64,000 nt of DNA from Geodermatophilus sp. TF02-6 (GCF_003319115.1 NZ_QOHF01000002.1:62001-126000); one strand, 5' to 3'; numbered from the stretch's first letter, positions 9,502-18,454 are shown. Notes: generated from the letters alone by a model not told the origin. A program made the numbers and translations.

Positions 9502-10365
9502 ATGTCCCGCCCCGGAGCCGCCGAACCCCTGCCGACCTGGTTCACCCGCGCGATCGCCACCACTCCCGCACACCGGGACGTCGAGGTCGACGGCGTGCGC
9601 GTCCACTACCGGGCGTGGGGTGGAACCGACCGGCCCGGGCTGGTGCTGGTGCACGGCGGCGCCGCGCACTCCGGCTGGTGGGACCACGTGGCGCCGCTGC
9701 TGGACACCCACCGCGTCGTGGCGCTCGACCTCAGCGGCCACGGCGACAGCGGTTGGCGCGGCTCCTACGACATGCGGCAGTGGGCCCGCGAGGTGCTGGC
9801 CGTCGCGGCGGCCGAGGGCCTGCGCCGGCCGGTGGTGATCGGCCACAGCATGGGCGGCTGGGTGGCGCTGACCGCCGGCGTCGAGCACGGCGACGACGTC
9901 GCCGGGGTCGCCGTCATCGACTCGCCGCTGGACCGGCAGCCACCCGAGGAGCAGACGCTGCTCGAGCGGCCGCGCGTCCACCGCGTGTACCCGGACGTCG
10001 GGACGGCGGTGGCCCGCTTCCGCACCCTGCCGGCGCAGGAGGTCTACCTGCCCTACGTCCGCGAGCACGTCGCCCGCGGCTCGCTGCGGCCGGTCGAGGG
10101 CGGGTGGACGTGGAAGTTCGACCCCGGTTTCCTCGACAGCCGGCCGCCGGTGCGCCAGCTGCTGCCCGACCTGGCCGCGCCGGCCGCGCTGTTCCGCTGC
10201 GAGCAGGGCCTGGTCACCGCGCAGATGGCCGCCGAGATGGCCGCGCTGGTGCCCGACGGGCTGCCCGTGGTCGCCCTGCCCGAGGCCGGCCACCACCCGA
10301 TGCTCGACCAGCCGCTGGCCCTGGTCACCGGCGTGCGCACCCTGCTCGCCGTCTGGCCGGCCTGA
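9502..10365 (+). CDS. Alpha/beta-fold hydrolase
   Basis: 287 aa; the ATG at 9502 follows GAGGAGCTGCAGC. It has the oxyanion motif VLVHGGAAHSGWW, the nucleophile elbow GHSMGGW (Ser116), an acid in strand 6-7 and a C-terminal histidine in EAGHHPMLD, giving a full Ser-Asp-His triad. The family includes esterases, epoxide hydrolases and haloperoxidases; nothing here fixes a substrate. It ends at a convergent junction carrying a palindromic repeat. Confidence 0.85.
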   Translation: MSRPGAAEPLPTWFTRAIATTPAHRDVEVDGVRVHYRAWGGTDRPGLVLVHGGAAHSGWWDHVAPLLDTHRVVALDLSGHGDSGWRGSYDMRQWAREVLAVAAAEGLRRPVVIGHSMGGWVALTAGVEHGDDVAGVAVIDSPLDRQPPEEQTLLERPRVHRVYPDVGTAVARFRTLPAQEVYLPYVREHVARGSLRPVEGGWTWKFDPGFLDSRPPVRQLLPDLAAPAALFRCEQGLVTAQMAAEMAALVPDGLPVVALPEAGHHPMLDQPLALVTGVRTLLAVWPA

Positions 10366-10369
10366 ACGA

Positions 10370-10490
10370 GGACCCCCTCCGAAGCCTCCCTGCAGGGTCC
10401 CGCCGCGAGCGTGCGAGTGGCAGGGGCGGCCCCGTCCCGGGTCCCGCCCTGAGCTTGCGAAGGGTGGGGAGGACGGGGTCCTTCTTCAGG
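10370..10490. repeat. Palindromic repeat at a convergent junction (terminator-like)
   Basis: Lies between two converging genes. Blocks GAGGACCCCCTCC, CTCCCTGCAGGGTCCCGCC and GGCCCCGTCC pair with GGGGAGGACGGGGTCCTTC further on, giving long GC stems. The same blocks recur near 13960, 18455-18655, 24733-24875 and 36843-36912. Its position after both stop codons suggests bidirectional termination. Confidence 0.6.
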
Positions 10491-11085
10491 CGGGGCGGAC
10501 GGCGGAGACGTCGAACTCGATCTGGATGCGGTCGCTGACCAGCACGCCGCCGGTGTCCAGCGGGGTGTTCCAGGTCAGGCCCCAGTCGCTGCGCTTGATC
10601 GCCAGCGCGCCCTCGAAGCCGACCCTCAGGTTGCCGAACGGGTCCCGCGCCGACCCGGTGAGCAGGAAGTCGACCGACACCGGGCGGGTCACGTCGCGGA
10701 TGGTGAGGTCGCCGGTGACCGTGTAGACGTCGACCTCGACCTGCTCGACGGAGGTGGAGGCGAAGACGATCTCCGGGTACCGCGCGACGTCGAGGAAGTC
10801 CGCCGAGCGCAGGTGGGCGTCGCGGTCGGCCTGGCCGGTGTCGATGCTCGCCGTCCGGATGCGCAGGGTCACCGAGCTGGCCCCGGGGTCGGCGACGTCC
10901 AGGTGCGCCGTCCCGGCGAAGTCGGGGAACGAACCGCGCACCGTGGTGACCATGGCGTGGCGGGCGCGGATGCCGATGCGGGTGTGCGCCGTGTCGACCT
11001 CGTAGTCGCCGCTGACGTCGACGAGCGCGCTGGTCGCCGCGTCGAAGTCGGTGGGGTCCGCCTCAGGTGCCCGGTGCTTGCCCAC
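10486..11085 (-). CDS. YceI family protein
   Basis: 199 aa with a YceI lipocalin-like barrel: DYEVDTAHTRIGIRARHAM near the start, RDAHLRSADFLDVARYPEI in the middle and GDLTIRDVTRPV before the last strands. These proteins bind isoprenoid or amphiphilic ligands such as polyisoprenoids. There is no signal peptide, as is common for actinobacterial members, so a cytoplasmic place is likely. I chose GTG at 11085 because GGAGGAGGGG lies 6 nt before it; the ATG 45 nt upstream has no such site. Monocistronic. Confidence 0.83.
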   Translation of the reverse strand: MGKHRAPEADPTDFDAATSALVDVSGDYEVDTAHTRIGIRARHAMVTTVRGSFPDFAGTAHLDVADPGASSVTLRIRTASIDTGQADRDAHLRSADFLDVARYPEIVFASTSVEQVEVDVYTVTGDLTIRDVTRPVSVDFLLTGSARDPFGNLRVGFEGALAIKRSDWGLTWNTPLDTGGVLVSDRIQIEFDVSAVRPA

Positions 11086-11214
11086 TGTCCGCCCCTCCTC
11101 CCTCTCCGTATCCGCTCCATCCTGACTCATGGCGGGGAGGGCGACGCGGGAGGGTCCTCCGGCGCCGCGGCAGGCCCAGGATGGGGGCTCGACCCGGCCG
11201 ACCCTGGAGGCAGC

Positions 11215-11268
11215 GTGACCACCCTCGACGTACGGCTGGACCCGCGGTGCGCGTCGTCCTCACGCTGA
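11215..11268 (+). promoter_or_regulatory. Possible leader ORF overlapping the next start
   Basis: A GTG at 11215 with a good GGAGG site 5-9 nt upstream opens a 17-codon frame that closes at 11268, 20 nt past the GTG (11247) of the F420-type oxidoreductase. The latter has no clear site of its own. Re-initiation coupling is inferred. A start misreading or old frameshift is the alternative. Confidence 0.3.
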
Positions 11269-12173
11269 GCAGCGACCAGACCGCCGTCGCCGCGGAGGCT
11301 CGAGCCGCGGAGCAGCGCGGCTACGCCGGCGTGGCCACCGGCGAGCACCTGTTCTTCTCCGGCCCGGTGGGCAACGGCTTCGTGGCGCTCGCCGCCGCGG
11401 CCGGGGCGACCAGCCGCATCCGGCTGCTGAGCTCGCTGACCGTCCTGCCGCTCTACCCGGCGGCCCTGGCGGCGAAGCTGGCCACCACCCTCGACCGGGT
11501 CAGCGGCGGCCGCTTCGACCTGGGCGTCGGTGTGGGCGGCGAGCACCCGGCGGAGTTCGTCGCCGCCGGGGTGGAGGTGTCCGAGCGCGGCGCCCGCGCC
11601 GACGAGGCGCTGGCGCTGCTGCGGGCCCTGTGGGCCGGCGGCCCGGTCGACTTCACCGGGCGCTTCACCCGCGTGCCCGGCCTGACCCTCGACCCGGGCG
11701 CCGTGCAGCCCGGCGGCCCGCCGGTCTGGCTGGGCGGGCGCCGACCGGCGGCGATCCGCCGGGCCGGCCGGTTCGGCGACGTCTGGATGCCCTACATGTA
11801 CACGCCCGAGCAGCTGGCCGGGAGCCTCGCCCAGGTGCGGGAGGCGGCCGAGGCCGCCGGCCGCGACCCGGCGGCGGTCCGCGGGGCGGTGTTCTGCTGG
11901 GGCGGCGTGGACGAGGACCCGGCCCGCTCCCGGCAGCAGGTGGTCGAGACGGTCAGCGCCGTCTACGGGCAGGACTTCTCCGCCCTGGCCGACCGCTACC
12001 TGCTGCACGGCGACCCCGACCGGGTGGCCGGCCGCGCCCGCGAGTACGCCGACGCGGGCGCGGGGACGCTGGTCTTCTCCCCGGTCGGCGAGGGAGGTGT
12101 CCGGGCCGGGATCGTGGACCTGTTCACCACCGCGGTGCTCCCCCGGCTCGGTGGAGAGGTCACGGTGCGCTGA
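11247..12173 (+). CDS. LLM class oxidoreductase, probably F420-dependent
   Basis: 308-aa bacterial luciferase-like TIM barrel. The N-terminus VRVVLTLSSDQTAV fits the first strand. GRFDLGVGVGGEHPAEF is the conserved turn found in F420-dependent actinobacterial members, and LWAGGPVDFTGRF plus VWLGGRRPAAIRRAGRF follow in the expected order. It would transfer hydride from reduced F420 (or FMN) to an unknown substrate. The start is assigned by domain length; the GTG lacks its own ribosome site (see leader ORF). Confidence 0.85.
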   Translation: MRVVLTLSSDQTAVAAEARAAEQRGYAGVATGEHLFFSGPVGNGFVALAAAAGATSRIRLLSSLTVLPLYPAALAAKLATTLDRVSGGRFDLGVGVGGEHPAEFVAAGVEVSERGARADEALALLRALWAGGPVDFTGRFTRVPGLTLDPGAVQPGGPPVWLGGRRPAAIRRAGRFGDVWMPYMYTPEQLAGSLAQVREAAEAAGRDPAAVRGAVFCWGGVDEDPARSRQQVVETVSAVYGQDFSALADRYLLHGDPDRVAGRAREYADAGAGTLVFSPVGEGGVRAGIVDLFTTAVLPRLGGEVTVR

Positions 12174-12234
12174 ATCCCTGCGCCGGGTATCAACGTCCGT
12201 GCAACGAGTCCCCGCCGAGGAGGAGGATGGACGG

Positions 12235-12633
12235 GTGGAGACCGAGACCCCGGGCGGCCGCGCGGCGGCGCGGGCCGCGGAGGCCGCCCAGCGCGCCCAC
12301 GAGCTGGCCGAGCGGCGCACTCACATGGGCGCAGAGCACGGCTCCTCCGCCGACGACCTCCAGCAGGCCCAGCAGCGGGCCGCCGAGGCCGCCGCGCACG
12401 CCGAGGTCGCCCTGCAGCGGGCGGTGTCCGGCCACCGGCGGGCCGCGGAGGGCCACGAGGCCGCAGCCGCCGCCCACGAGCGGGCGGCCGAGCGCGGGGT
12501 GGGGAACGCCGACGAACACCGTCGCCGCGCCGCCGAGCACCGGCGCGAGGCGACGGCGAACCGCGCCGCGGCGACCGCCGACACCCAGAAGGGCACCGCC
12601 CCCCAGGACGACGCACCCGCCCCCGACGCGTGA
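12235..12633 (+). CDS. Ala/Glu/His-rich coiled-coil protein, unknown function
   Basis: 132 aa from a GTG preceded by AGGAGGAGG. Nearly the whole protein is helical heptad-like sequence rich in Ala, Glu, Arg and His (AARAAEAAQRAHELAERR, HRRAAEGHEAAAAAHERAAE, HRRRAAEHRREATANRAAAT). No membrane segment, signal or catalytic motif is seen. It ends 13 nt before the PAS-GAF-ANTAR gene and shares its direction, so it may be co-expressed with that regulator. Function not recognised. Confidence 0.65.
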   Translation: METETPGGRAAARAAEAAQRAHELAERRTHMGAEHGSSADDLQQAQQRAAEAAAHAEVALQRAVSGHRRAAEGHEAAAAAHERAAERGVGNADEHRRRAAEHRREATANRAAATADTQKGTAPQDDAPAPDA

Positions 12634-12646
12634 GGAGGGAACCCCG

Positions 12647-13954
12647 TTGAGCACCGTCCCCCCGCCGGCACCGGAGCCCGACGCCGCCGCCCTCCGTTCT
12701 CTCCAGCCGGCAGAGGCGCTGAGCACGCTGGCCGACCTGGAGGTCGCGCACGAGGAGCTGCGGGTCGCCGAGGAGGAGGTGCGGGTCCAGCAGGAGCAGA
12801 TCGAGGCGCTGCTGTCCCGGTACGAGTCCGAGCGGCGGTGGCGCAGCCAGCTCTCCGGACTGGTCCCCGTCGCGCTGTGCGTGAGCGACGGCGCCGGCAA
12901 GCTGGTCGACGCCAACCCCGCGCTGGCCTCGTACCTGCAGGTACCGCTGCACCGGCTGCGCGGCAAACCGCTGTCGGTCTACCTGCGAGCCGGTGACGTG
13001 CCGGCGTTCCGCTCCGCGGTCCGGGCGCTGGCCACAGGGGAGGCGGAGCAGCAGCGGCTGCAGGTCACCCTGCTCGGTCGCCGGCACGGCGAGGCGGCGG
13101 CCGAGCTGTTCGGGTTCGCCGACCGGGCGGCCGGGCAGACCGGCGACACCCGGCTGCAGTGGGTGATGGTGCCCGCCGGCCGCACCGTGCAGGGCTCGCC
13201 GCGACGGCCCGCGGAGCCGGGCGGTGGGCTGTCCGCGATCGACTCCCTGGGGCTGGCGGCCGCGCTGGCCGAGCTGTCCCGGCTACCGATCGGCGACGCG
13301 GACCGGCAGCGGCTGCTCACCCGGATGGCGGTGCTCGTGCAGAGTGCCGTCCCGGCGGCCGGCGCGGTGAGCATCACCCTCGGCTCGCCGCGCGATCCGC
13401 AGCAGCTTGGCAGCGACTCCACCGTCGCCCAGGAGGCGGACGGCCGGCAGCTGGAGGCCGAGGAGGGGCCGTGCTGGGAAGCCCACCTCACCGGCACCGT
13501 CGTGCTCACGGCCGACGTCACCGCCGACGAGCGCTGGCCGCGGCTGCGCCGCACGGCGGGGGACGGCCCGGTGCGCGGCGTCCTGGCCATCCCGCTGCGC
13601 GAGGGGGAGCAGCCGGTGGGCGTGCTCAACGTGTACTCGACGGAGGTGGACGCCTTCAGTCCGGACAGCCGGCGGATCGCCGAGCTGGTCGCCGCCGCCG
13701 TCGGCGGGGTGCTGCAGAACGTGACCGAGCGCGAGTCGCTGCGCGACCTCGCCGTCAACCTGGAGAAGGCGCTGACCTCCCGGGCGACCATCGACCAGGC
13801 CAAGGGGGTGCTCATGGCCCGGCTGGGCATCGACGCGGAGGACGCCTTCGCGCGACTGATCACGCTGAGCAACCGGCTCAACGTCAAGCTGCGCGACCTC
13901 GCCCAGCTGGTGGTCCAGGGGCACGCCGACGAGGTGATCGCCGCCTCGAGGTGA
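12647..13954 (+). CDS. PAS-GAF-ANTAR RNA-binding regulator
   Basis: 435 aa. Order: coiled coil at about 28-65 (DLEVAHEELRVAEEEVRVQQ), PAS domain at about 70-165 (ALCVSDGAGKLVDANPALA), GAF domain at about 200-355 (GPCWEAHLTGTVV, GVLAIPLREGEQPVGVLNVY) and C-terminal ANTAR at about 370-430 (RATIDQAKGVLMARLGIDAE). ANTAR domains bind tandem hairpins in nascent RNA and prevent termination; PAS and GAF would sense a ligand or redox state. The only suitable start is TTG at 12647, 6 nt after GAGGAGGGA. It converges on the CheR-type gene. The RNA target is unknown. Confidence 0.88.
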   Translation: MSTVPPPAPEPDAAALRSLQPAEALSTLADLEVAHEELRVAEEEVRVQQEQIEALLSRYESERRWRSQLSGLVPVALCVSDGAGKLVDANPALASYLQVPLHRLRGKPLSVYLRAGDVPAFRSAVRALATGEAEQQRLQVTLLGRRHGEAAAELFGFADRAAGQTGDTRLQWVMVPAGRTVQGSPRRPAEPGGGLSAIDSLGLAAALAELSRLPIGDADRQRLLTRMAVLVQSAVPAAGAVSITLGSPRDPQQLGSDSTVAQEADGRQLEAEEGPCWEAHLTGTVVLTADVTADERWPRLRRTAGDGPVRGVLAIPLREGEQPVGVLNVYSTEVDAFSPDSRRIAELVAAAVGGVLQNVTERESLRDLAVNLEKALTSRATIDQAKGVLMARLGIDAEDAFARLITLSNRLNVKLRDLAQLVVQGHADEVIAASR

Positions 13955-13980
13955 CGGTGGGGAGGACGGGGTCCTTCAGG
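13955..13980. terminator. Short copy of the GGGGTCCTT repeat at a convergent junction
   Basis: GGTGGGGAGGACGGGGTCCTTCAG fills the 21-bp gap between the ANTAR and CheR stop codons and overlaps the latter. It is a half-copy of the longer palindromic elements in this window. Confidence 0.45.
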
Positions 13981-16009
13981 CGATCGGGTCCATGAGGACG
14001 ACGGCCCCGTGGCGCTGCCCCGGCGTCTCGGAGAACGTGGTCACCGTGACCCGCACCCGCACCGGGCGGCCGCGCCGGTTGACCGCGTCGAGCTCGAGGG
14101 TGTCGTGGCCGTCCCCCTCGCCGGAGACCTGGCGGCGCAGCAGCGCCTGCAGCCGCGACACCGGCAGGCCCACGTCCAGGTTGAGCAGGTGCCGGCCCGC
14201 CACCTCGTCCTGGCGCAGGCCCCACAGGTCCTCGGCGGCGGCGTTCCACACCAGCACCCGCAGCTCGGCGTCCACCACGGCCACGCCGGCCCGAAAGCTG
14301 CTGAGCACCCCGTTCATGAACCGGTTGACCGCACCCACCTCGTCGGTGGTGGCGCGCAACTCCTCGTTGGTGGAGCTCAGCTCGTCGTTCATCGACTGCA
14401 GCTCCTCGTTCATCGTCTCCAGTTCCTCGTTGGTCGACTGGAGCTCCTCGTTGGTGGTCTCCAGCTCCTCGACCGTCGACTGCAGCTCCTCGTTGGTGGT
14501 CTCCAGCTCCTCGTTGGCCGACTGTAGCTCCTCGTAGGCCGTCTCGAGCTGGCGGTTGGCGAACTCCAGCTCCCCCTGCAGCTGCCGGTAACGGGTGACG
14601 TCGTCGAAGAGGATCGCGGTGCCGAGCAGCTCGCCGTCCTCCCGCCAGAGGGACACCACCTGGACGTCGAACAGCTGCGGCTCCTGCCCCGGTCGGCGCC
14701 GCTCGACCCCGCGCAGCCACAGCGGCCGGCGGGTCTGCACCGCCTCGGCGATCGACGCCCGCAGCTCCACCGGGCGGTAGGAGACCTCCAGGTCCTGGAA
14801 CGGCCGGCCGACGTCGCGCTGCTCGACCCCGAACAGCCGTTCGGCCTGGCGGTTGGCCATCGCCAGCCGGCCGTCGGCATCGACGGCGAACTGAGCGGCC
14901 GGGCCGGACAGCAGCGCCTCGTGCCGCAGCCGGGCGAGGTCCTCGTCGGCGTCGTCCGCCGCGACCCGGGCCGTGGGGACGACGAGCCGCCGGTCGGGCA
15001 CCGATCCGCTGTCCCGCTTGCGGAAGAAGCGCCGGGTGAGGTCGACCGGGGCGAACAGCTGGTTGTGCGCCAGCAGCATCTCGGCCTTGCCCAGGAAGAG
15101 CAGGCCGGTCGGCTTGAGCGCGTAGTGCAGCCGGCCGAGGATCCGTGCCTGCGTCTCCGCCGTGAAGTACATGAGGGTGTTGCGGCACAGCAGCAGGTCG
15201 ATGTGCGAGATCGGTGCGTCCTGCACCAGGTCGTTCCGGCCGAAGATCACCGACCGGCGGAGGTCCTTGCGGAAGACGTACCGGCCGTTCTCGGACGTGA
15301 AGTACTCGCCGACCTGCGCCGGGGTGAGCCCCTCGAGCTCGCGCTCGGTGTAGAGCGCCTGGCGGGCGTGGGCCAGCGCCTCCTCGTCGACGTCGGTGGC
15401 GTAGATCTTGACCCGCCTGCGGAACTCGTCCGCGCCCAGCGCGTCGGTGAGCAGGATCGCCAGGCTGTACGCCTCCTGGCCCGAGGCGCAGCCGGCGCTC
15501 CACACGCGGATCACCGGGCCGGCGGAGGCGAGCAGCTCGGGCAGCAGGTGGTCACGCAGGTGGTCCCAGGCCGCCCGGTCGCGGAAGAAGCTGGTGACGT
15601 TGATGAGGATGGTGTTGAACAAGGGGGCGAACTCGTCGGGGTGGACCTCCAGGTGGTCCTGGTACTCGCTCACCGAGCCGATGCCGACCTCGGCCATGCG
15701 CCGCCGCACCCGCCGGCTCAGGCTGGGCCGCTTGTAGCCGGTGAAGTCGAAGCCGCGCCGCTCGCGCAGGTAGACCAGCAGCGCCTCGAAGTCGGGGTCC
15801 AGCCCGGCGGCGAGGTCGTCACCGGTGTCGGCCGCGTCGTCGGCGCCGTCGTCCCGGGGAGCGTCGTCCCGGGGAGCGTCGTCCCGGGGAGCGTCGTCCC
15901 GGGGAGCGTCGTCCCGGGGAGCGCCGTCCCCGGACGGCACTCCGTCGGTGGGCGGCCGCTGGGGCGTCTCCGCGCCCGGTTCCTGCGCCTCCCGCGCCGT
16001 CTCGTCCAC
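13976..16009 (-). CDS. CheR-type methyltransferase with two PAS domains and a coiled coil
   Basis: 677 aa. An acidic linker (residues 30-68) leads into the CheR helical domain (about 72-140) and SAM-binding domain (about 165-340) with RVWSAGCASGQEAYSLAI and LLLCRNTLMYF. PAS1 is at about 370-475, a long EELQSTNEEL-type coiled coil at 478-555 and PAS2 at 565-677. CheR domains methylate glutamates of chemoreceptors, but no receptor, CheA or CheW gene is near, so it is probably an orphan signalling protein. Start GTG at 16009, 3 nt after the CheB stop; the two form one unit. Five 15-bp repeats encode APRDD in the linker. Confidence 0.9.
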   Translation of the reverse strand: MDETAREAQEPGAETPQRPPTDGVPSGDGAPRDDAPRDDAPRDDAPRDDAPRDDGADDAADTGDDLAAGLDPDFEALLVYLRERRGFDFTGYKRPSLSRRVRRRMAEVGIGSVSEYQDHLEVHPDEFAPLFNTILINVTSFFRDRAAWDHLRDHLLPELLASAGPVIRVWSAGCASGQEAYSLAILLTDALGADEFRRRVKIYATDVDEEALAHARQALYTERELEGLTPAQVGEYFTSENGRYVFRKDLRRSVIFGRNDLVQDAPISHIDLLLCRNTLMYFTAETQARILGRLHYALKPTGLLFLGKAEMLLAHNQLFAPVDLTRRFFRKRDSGSVPDRRLVVPTARVAADDADEDLARLRHEALLSGPAAQFAVDADGRLAMANRQAERLFGVEQRDVGRPFQDLEVSYRPVELRASIAEAVQTRRPLWLRGVERRRPGQEPQLFDVQVVSLWREDGELLGTAILFDDVTRYRQLQGELEFANRQLETAYEELQSANEELETTNEELQSTVEELETTNEELQSTNEELETMNEELQSMNDELSSTNEELRATTDEVGAVNRFMNGVLSSFRAGVAVVDAELRVLVWNAAAEDLWGLRQDEVAGRHLLNLDVGLPVSRLQALLRRQVSGEGDGHDTLELDAVNRRGRPVRVRVTVTTFSETPGQRHGAVVLMDPIA
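15848..15922. repeat. Five 15-bp in-frame tandem repeats in the CheR-like gene
   Basis: Unit GTCGTCCCGGGGAGC, five perfect copies, reads APRDD repeats in the protein's acidic N-terminal linker. Perfect identity suggests recent expansion by slippage and possible length variation between strains. Confidence 0.85.
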
Positions 16010-16012
16010 GAC

Positions 16013-17044
16013 TCAGCCCTCGCCGACCTCGTCAGGCAGCGCCTCGGCGCTCAGCTCACCCCGGTGCAGCAGCCCGCGCAGCAGCGCCGCCGCCTGCTGG
16101 GCCTCGTCGTGCCGCCGCTGGAACCGCAGGGCGCTGTGCCGGTTCCCGTGCTCCTCCGCCCGCCGACCCATGCGCATGCTGAGCGCGGCCCGCTCCTCCA
16201 GGCCGCGCAGCGCCATCCACAGCGCCCCCTCCAGCGCCTGGGACTGCTCCTCGGCCAGCGCCTCCGGCGACCAGGCGTGCCCCACCCGGCAGCGGTAGCG
16301 CTCCATGCCGCCCTCCTCGATGGCGAACAGGGCGCCGTGGCAGGTGGGGCAGCCGAAGCCGGACGGGCGACCGGGTCGGTCGTCGTCCTCGTAGGCGTCG
16401 CCGTCCAGTTCCGCCATGGCGGTCTCCGTCTCCATGAGCTGCGACGGTGGCGGGGCGTCCTCCACGTCGATCTTCTCGGTCAGCAGCCGATTGAGCAGGG
16501 CCGGCATCTCGGCGACCGGCGCCTCGTGGTCGGCCCGGCCGATCTCCAGGGCGTGCAGCGGCATGCTGGGGTACATCGCGTCGCCCGGGGCCTGCGCGAC
16601 GACCACGCCGCCGCGGGCGCGGATGGCGATCGTGCCGGCCGTGCCGTCGTCGAGCGCCCCGGAGAGGACGACGCCGACCACCCGCGGGCCGGCGGACCGG
16701 GCGGCGGACCGGAAGAGGACGTCGACCGCCGGCCGGTGCCCGTTCTCCCGCGGTCCGCGGGACAGGGCGACCCGGTCCCCGGTCACCAGCAGGTGCCGGT
16801 CGGGGACGCAGACGGTGACCGTGCCCGGCTGCAGCGGTTCGTCGTCCCGGGCGGGCCGCACCGGCAGCGCGCAGACCCGGTCGAGGATCCGGGGCAGCGA
16901 GCTGCGGCCGTTGGACGGCATGTGCAGGACCACGAGGACGGCGGCGGGCAGGTCGGCCGGCAGCCCGCCGAGCAGGTCGCGCAGCGCCTCCACCCCACCG
17001 GCGGAGGCGCCGACCACCACGAGGTCGCGCTGAGTCGTCGGCAC
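16013..17044 (-). CDS. CheB-type methylesterase domain protein with C-terminal Cys/His motif
   Basis: 343 aa from the GTG at 17044; an open frame reaches 17140 but lacks a ribosome site. The methylesterase triad is visible as Ser14 in GASAGGVEAL, His41 in VVLHMP and Asp133 in GALDDGTAG. There is no receiver domain. The C-terminal third carries CPTC and YRCRVGHAW, a Cys/His set that could bind zinc, followed by a helical region. Usual CheB demethylates receptors; here it is paired with the CheR-PAS gene and no receptor, so the target is unknown. Confidence 0.82.
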   Translation of the reverse strand: MPTTQRDLVVVGASAGGVEALRDLLGGLPADLPAAVLVVLHMPSNGRSSLPRILDRVCALPVRPARDDEPLQPGTVTVCVPDRHLLVTGDRVALSRGPRENGHRPAVDVLFRSAARSAGPRVVGVVLSGALDDGTAGTIAIRARGGVVVAQAPGDAMYPSMPLHALEIGRADHEAPVAEMPALLNRLLTEKIDVEDAPPPSQLMETETAMAELDGDAYEDDDRPGRPSGFGCPTCHGALFAIEEGGMERYRCRVGHAWSPEALAEEQSQALEGALWMALRGLEERAALSMRMGRRAEEHGNRHSALRFQRRHDEAQQAAALLRGLLHRGELSAEALPDEVGEG

Positions 17045-17212
17045 TCGTCCCACCCATCCCGTCGCCGCGGCCGCCGAAGATGGCATCGGGGCGGCGTGTG
17101 CACCGAACGGTAGTTGCCCACTCCCATCCGTGGCGCCCACCCCCGCGCGCGGACCGGGTGCGGCCCCCTACCGTCGGGTGCGGAGCACCGGCCCGGTCGA
17201 GGAGGAGCCACC

Positions 17213-18454
17213 ATGACGGACTACGAGCTGCCCGCACCGTCCGCCCGCGCCCGCGAGCTGTACGACACCATGCTCGCCTTCGTGCGCGAGGAGGTGCTGC
17301 CGGCCGAGGGCGACTACCTGGCGCACCGCCGGGCGGCCGGCCCCGACGGCCACGAGGTCCCCCCGGTCGTCGAGGAGCTCAAGCGGAAGGCCCGCGAGCG
17401 GGGCCTGTGGAACCTGTTCCTGCCCGCCGAGTCGGGGTTGACCCAGCTGGAGTACGCGCCGATCGCCGAGCTGTCCGGCTGGAGCCTCGACCTCGCCCCC
17501 GAGGCGATCAACTGCGCCGCGCCGGACACCGGCAACATGGAGCTGCTGCACCTGCTGGGCACCGAGCAGCAGAAGAAGGAGTGGCTCGAGCCGCTGCTGG
17601 ACGGCCAGATCCGCTCGACGTTCGCGATGACCGAGCCGGACGTCGCCAGCAGCGACGCCACCAACATCGGCACCCGCATCGAGCGCGACGGCGACGAGTA
17701 CGTCATCACCGGCCGCAAGTGGTGGAGCAGCGGCGCGATGGATCCCCGCTGCGCCGTGCTCATCACCATGGGCAAGACCGACCCGTCGGCGCCGACCCAC
17801 CGGCAGCAGACGATGGTGATCGTCCCGCGCGACACCCCGGGCGTGACCGTGGTCCGCGACTACCCGGTGATGGGCCACCACGACCAGCACGGCCACGCCC
17901 AGGTGCGCTTCGACGGCGTCCGGGTGCCGGTGACCAACGTGCTCGGGGAGGAGGGCGGCGGTTTCGCCGCCGCCCAGGCCCGGCTCGGCCCCGGCCGCAT
18001 CCACCACTGCATGCGCGCCCTCGGCGCCGCCGAGCGGGCGCTGGCGCTGCTGGTGGCGCGGGCGCGCGACCGGGTGGCCTTCGGCGGGCCGCTGGCCGGG
18101 CAGGGCGTCGTCCAGCAGCAGGTCGCCGAGTCCCGGCTGGAGATCGAGCAGGCGCGGCTGCTGTGCCACCACGCCTGCCACGTGATCGACACGCAGGGCA
18201 ACAAGGCCGCGCGGAACCTGGTGGCCATGGCCAAGGTCGCCGTCCCCCGGGCCGCCACCCGCGTCATCGACCGGGCCATCCAGGTGCACGGCGGCGCCGG
18301 GGTCACCGACGTGACCCCGCTGGCGGCCATGTACGGCTGGCACCGGGCGATGCGGCTGTTCGACGGGCCGGACGAGGTGCACCTGCGCTCGGTGGCCCGC
18401 GCCGAGCTCCGGCGCGAGCCGCTGCTGCCGCCCGGCCGGGTTGCCGTCGACTGA
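17213..18454 (+). CDS. Acyl-CoA dehydrogenase, ACAD10/11-like
   Basis: 413 aa; the ATG at 17213 follows GGAGGAGCCACC exactly. It has the FAD/acyl-CoA motifs FAMTEPDVASSDATNI and YVITGRKWWSSGAMD, GRIHHCMRALGAAERAL in the helical domain and AIQVHGGAGVTDVTP near the end. This set is characteristic of the ACAD10/11/FadE2 branch rather than the short-chain enzymes. It oxidises an acyl-CoA to the enoyl-CoA and passes electrons to ETF. It converges on an enoyl-CoA hydratase with a repeat array between. The chain length of the substrate is not determinable. Confidence 0.88.
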   Translation: MTDYELPAPSARARELYDTMLAFVREEVLPAEGDYLAHRRAAGPDGHEVPPVVEELKRKARERGLWNLFLPAESGLTQLEYAPIAELSGWSLDLAPEAINCAAPDTGNMELLHLLGTEQQKKEWLEPLLDGQIRSTFAMTEPDVASSDATNIGTRIERDGDEYVITGRKWWSSGAMDPRCAVLITMGKTDPSAPTHRQQTMVIVPRDTPGVTVVRDYPVMGHHDQHGHAQVRFDGVRVPVTNVLGEEGGGFAAAQARLGPGRIHHCMRALGAAERALALLVARARDRVAFGGPLAGQGVVQQQVAESRLEIEQARLLCHHACHVIDTQGNKAARNLVAMAKVAVPRAATRVIDRAIQVHGGAGVTDVTPLAAMYGWHRAMRLFDGPDEVHLRSVARAELRREPLLPPGRVAVD

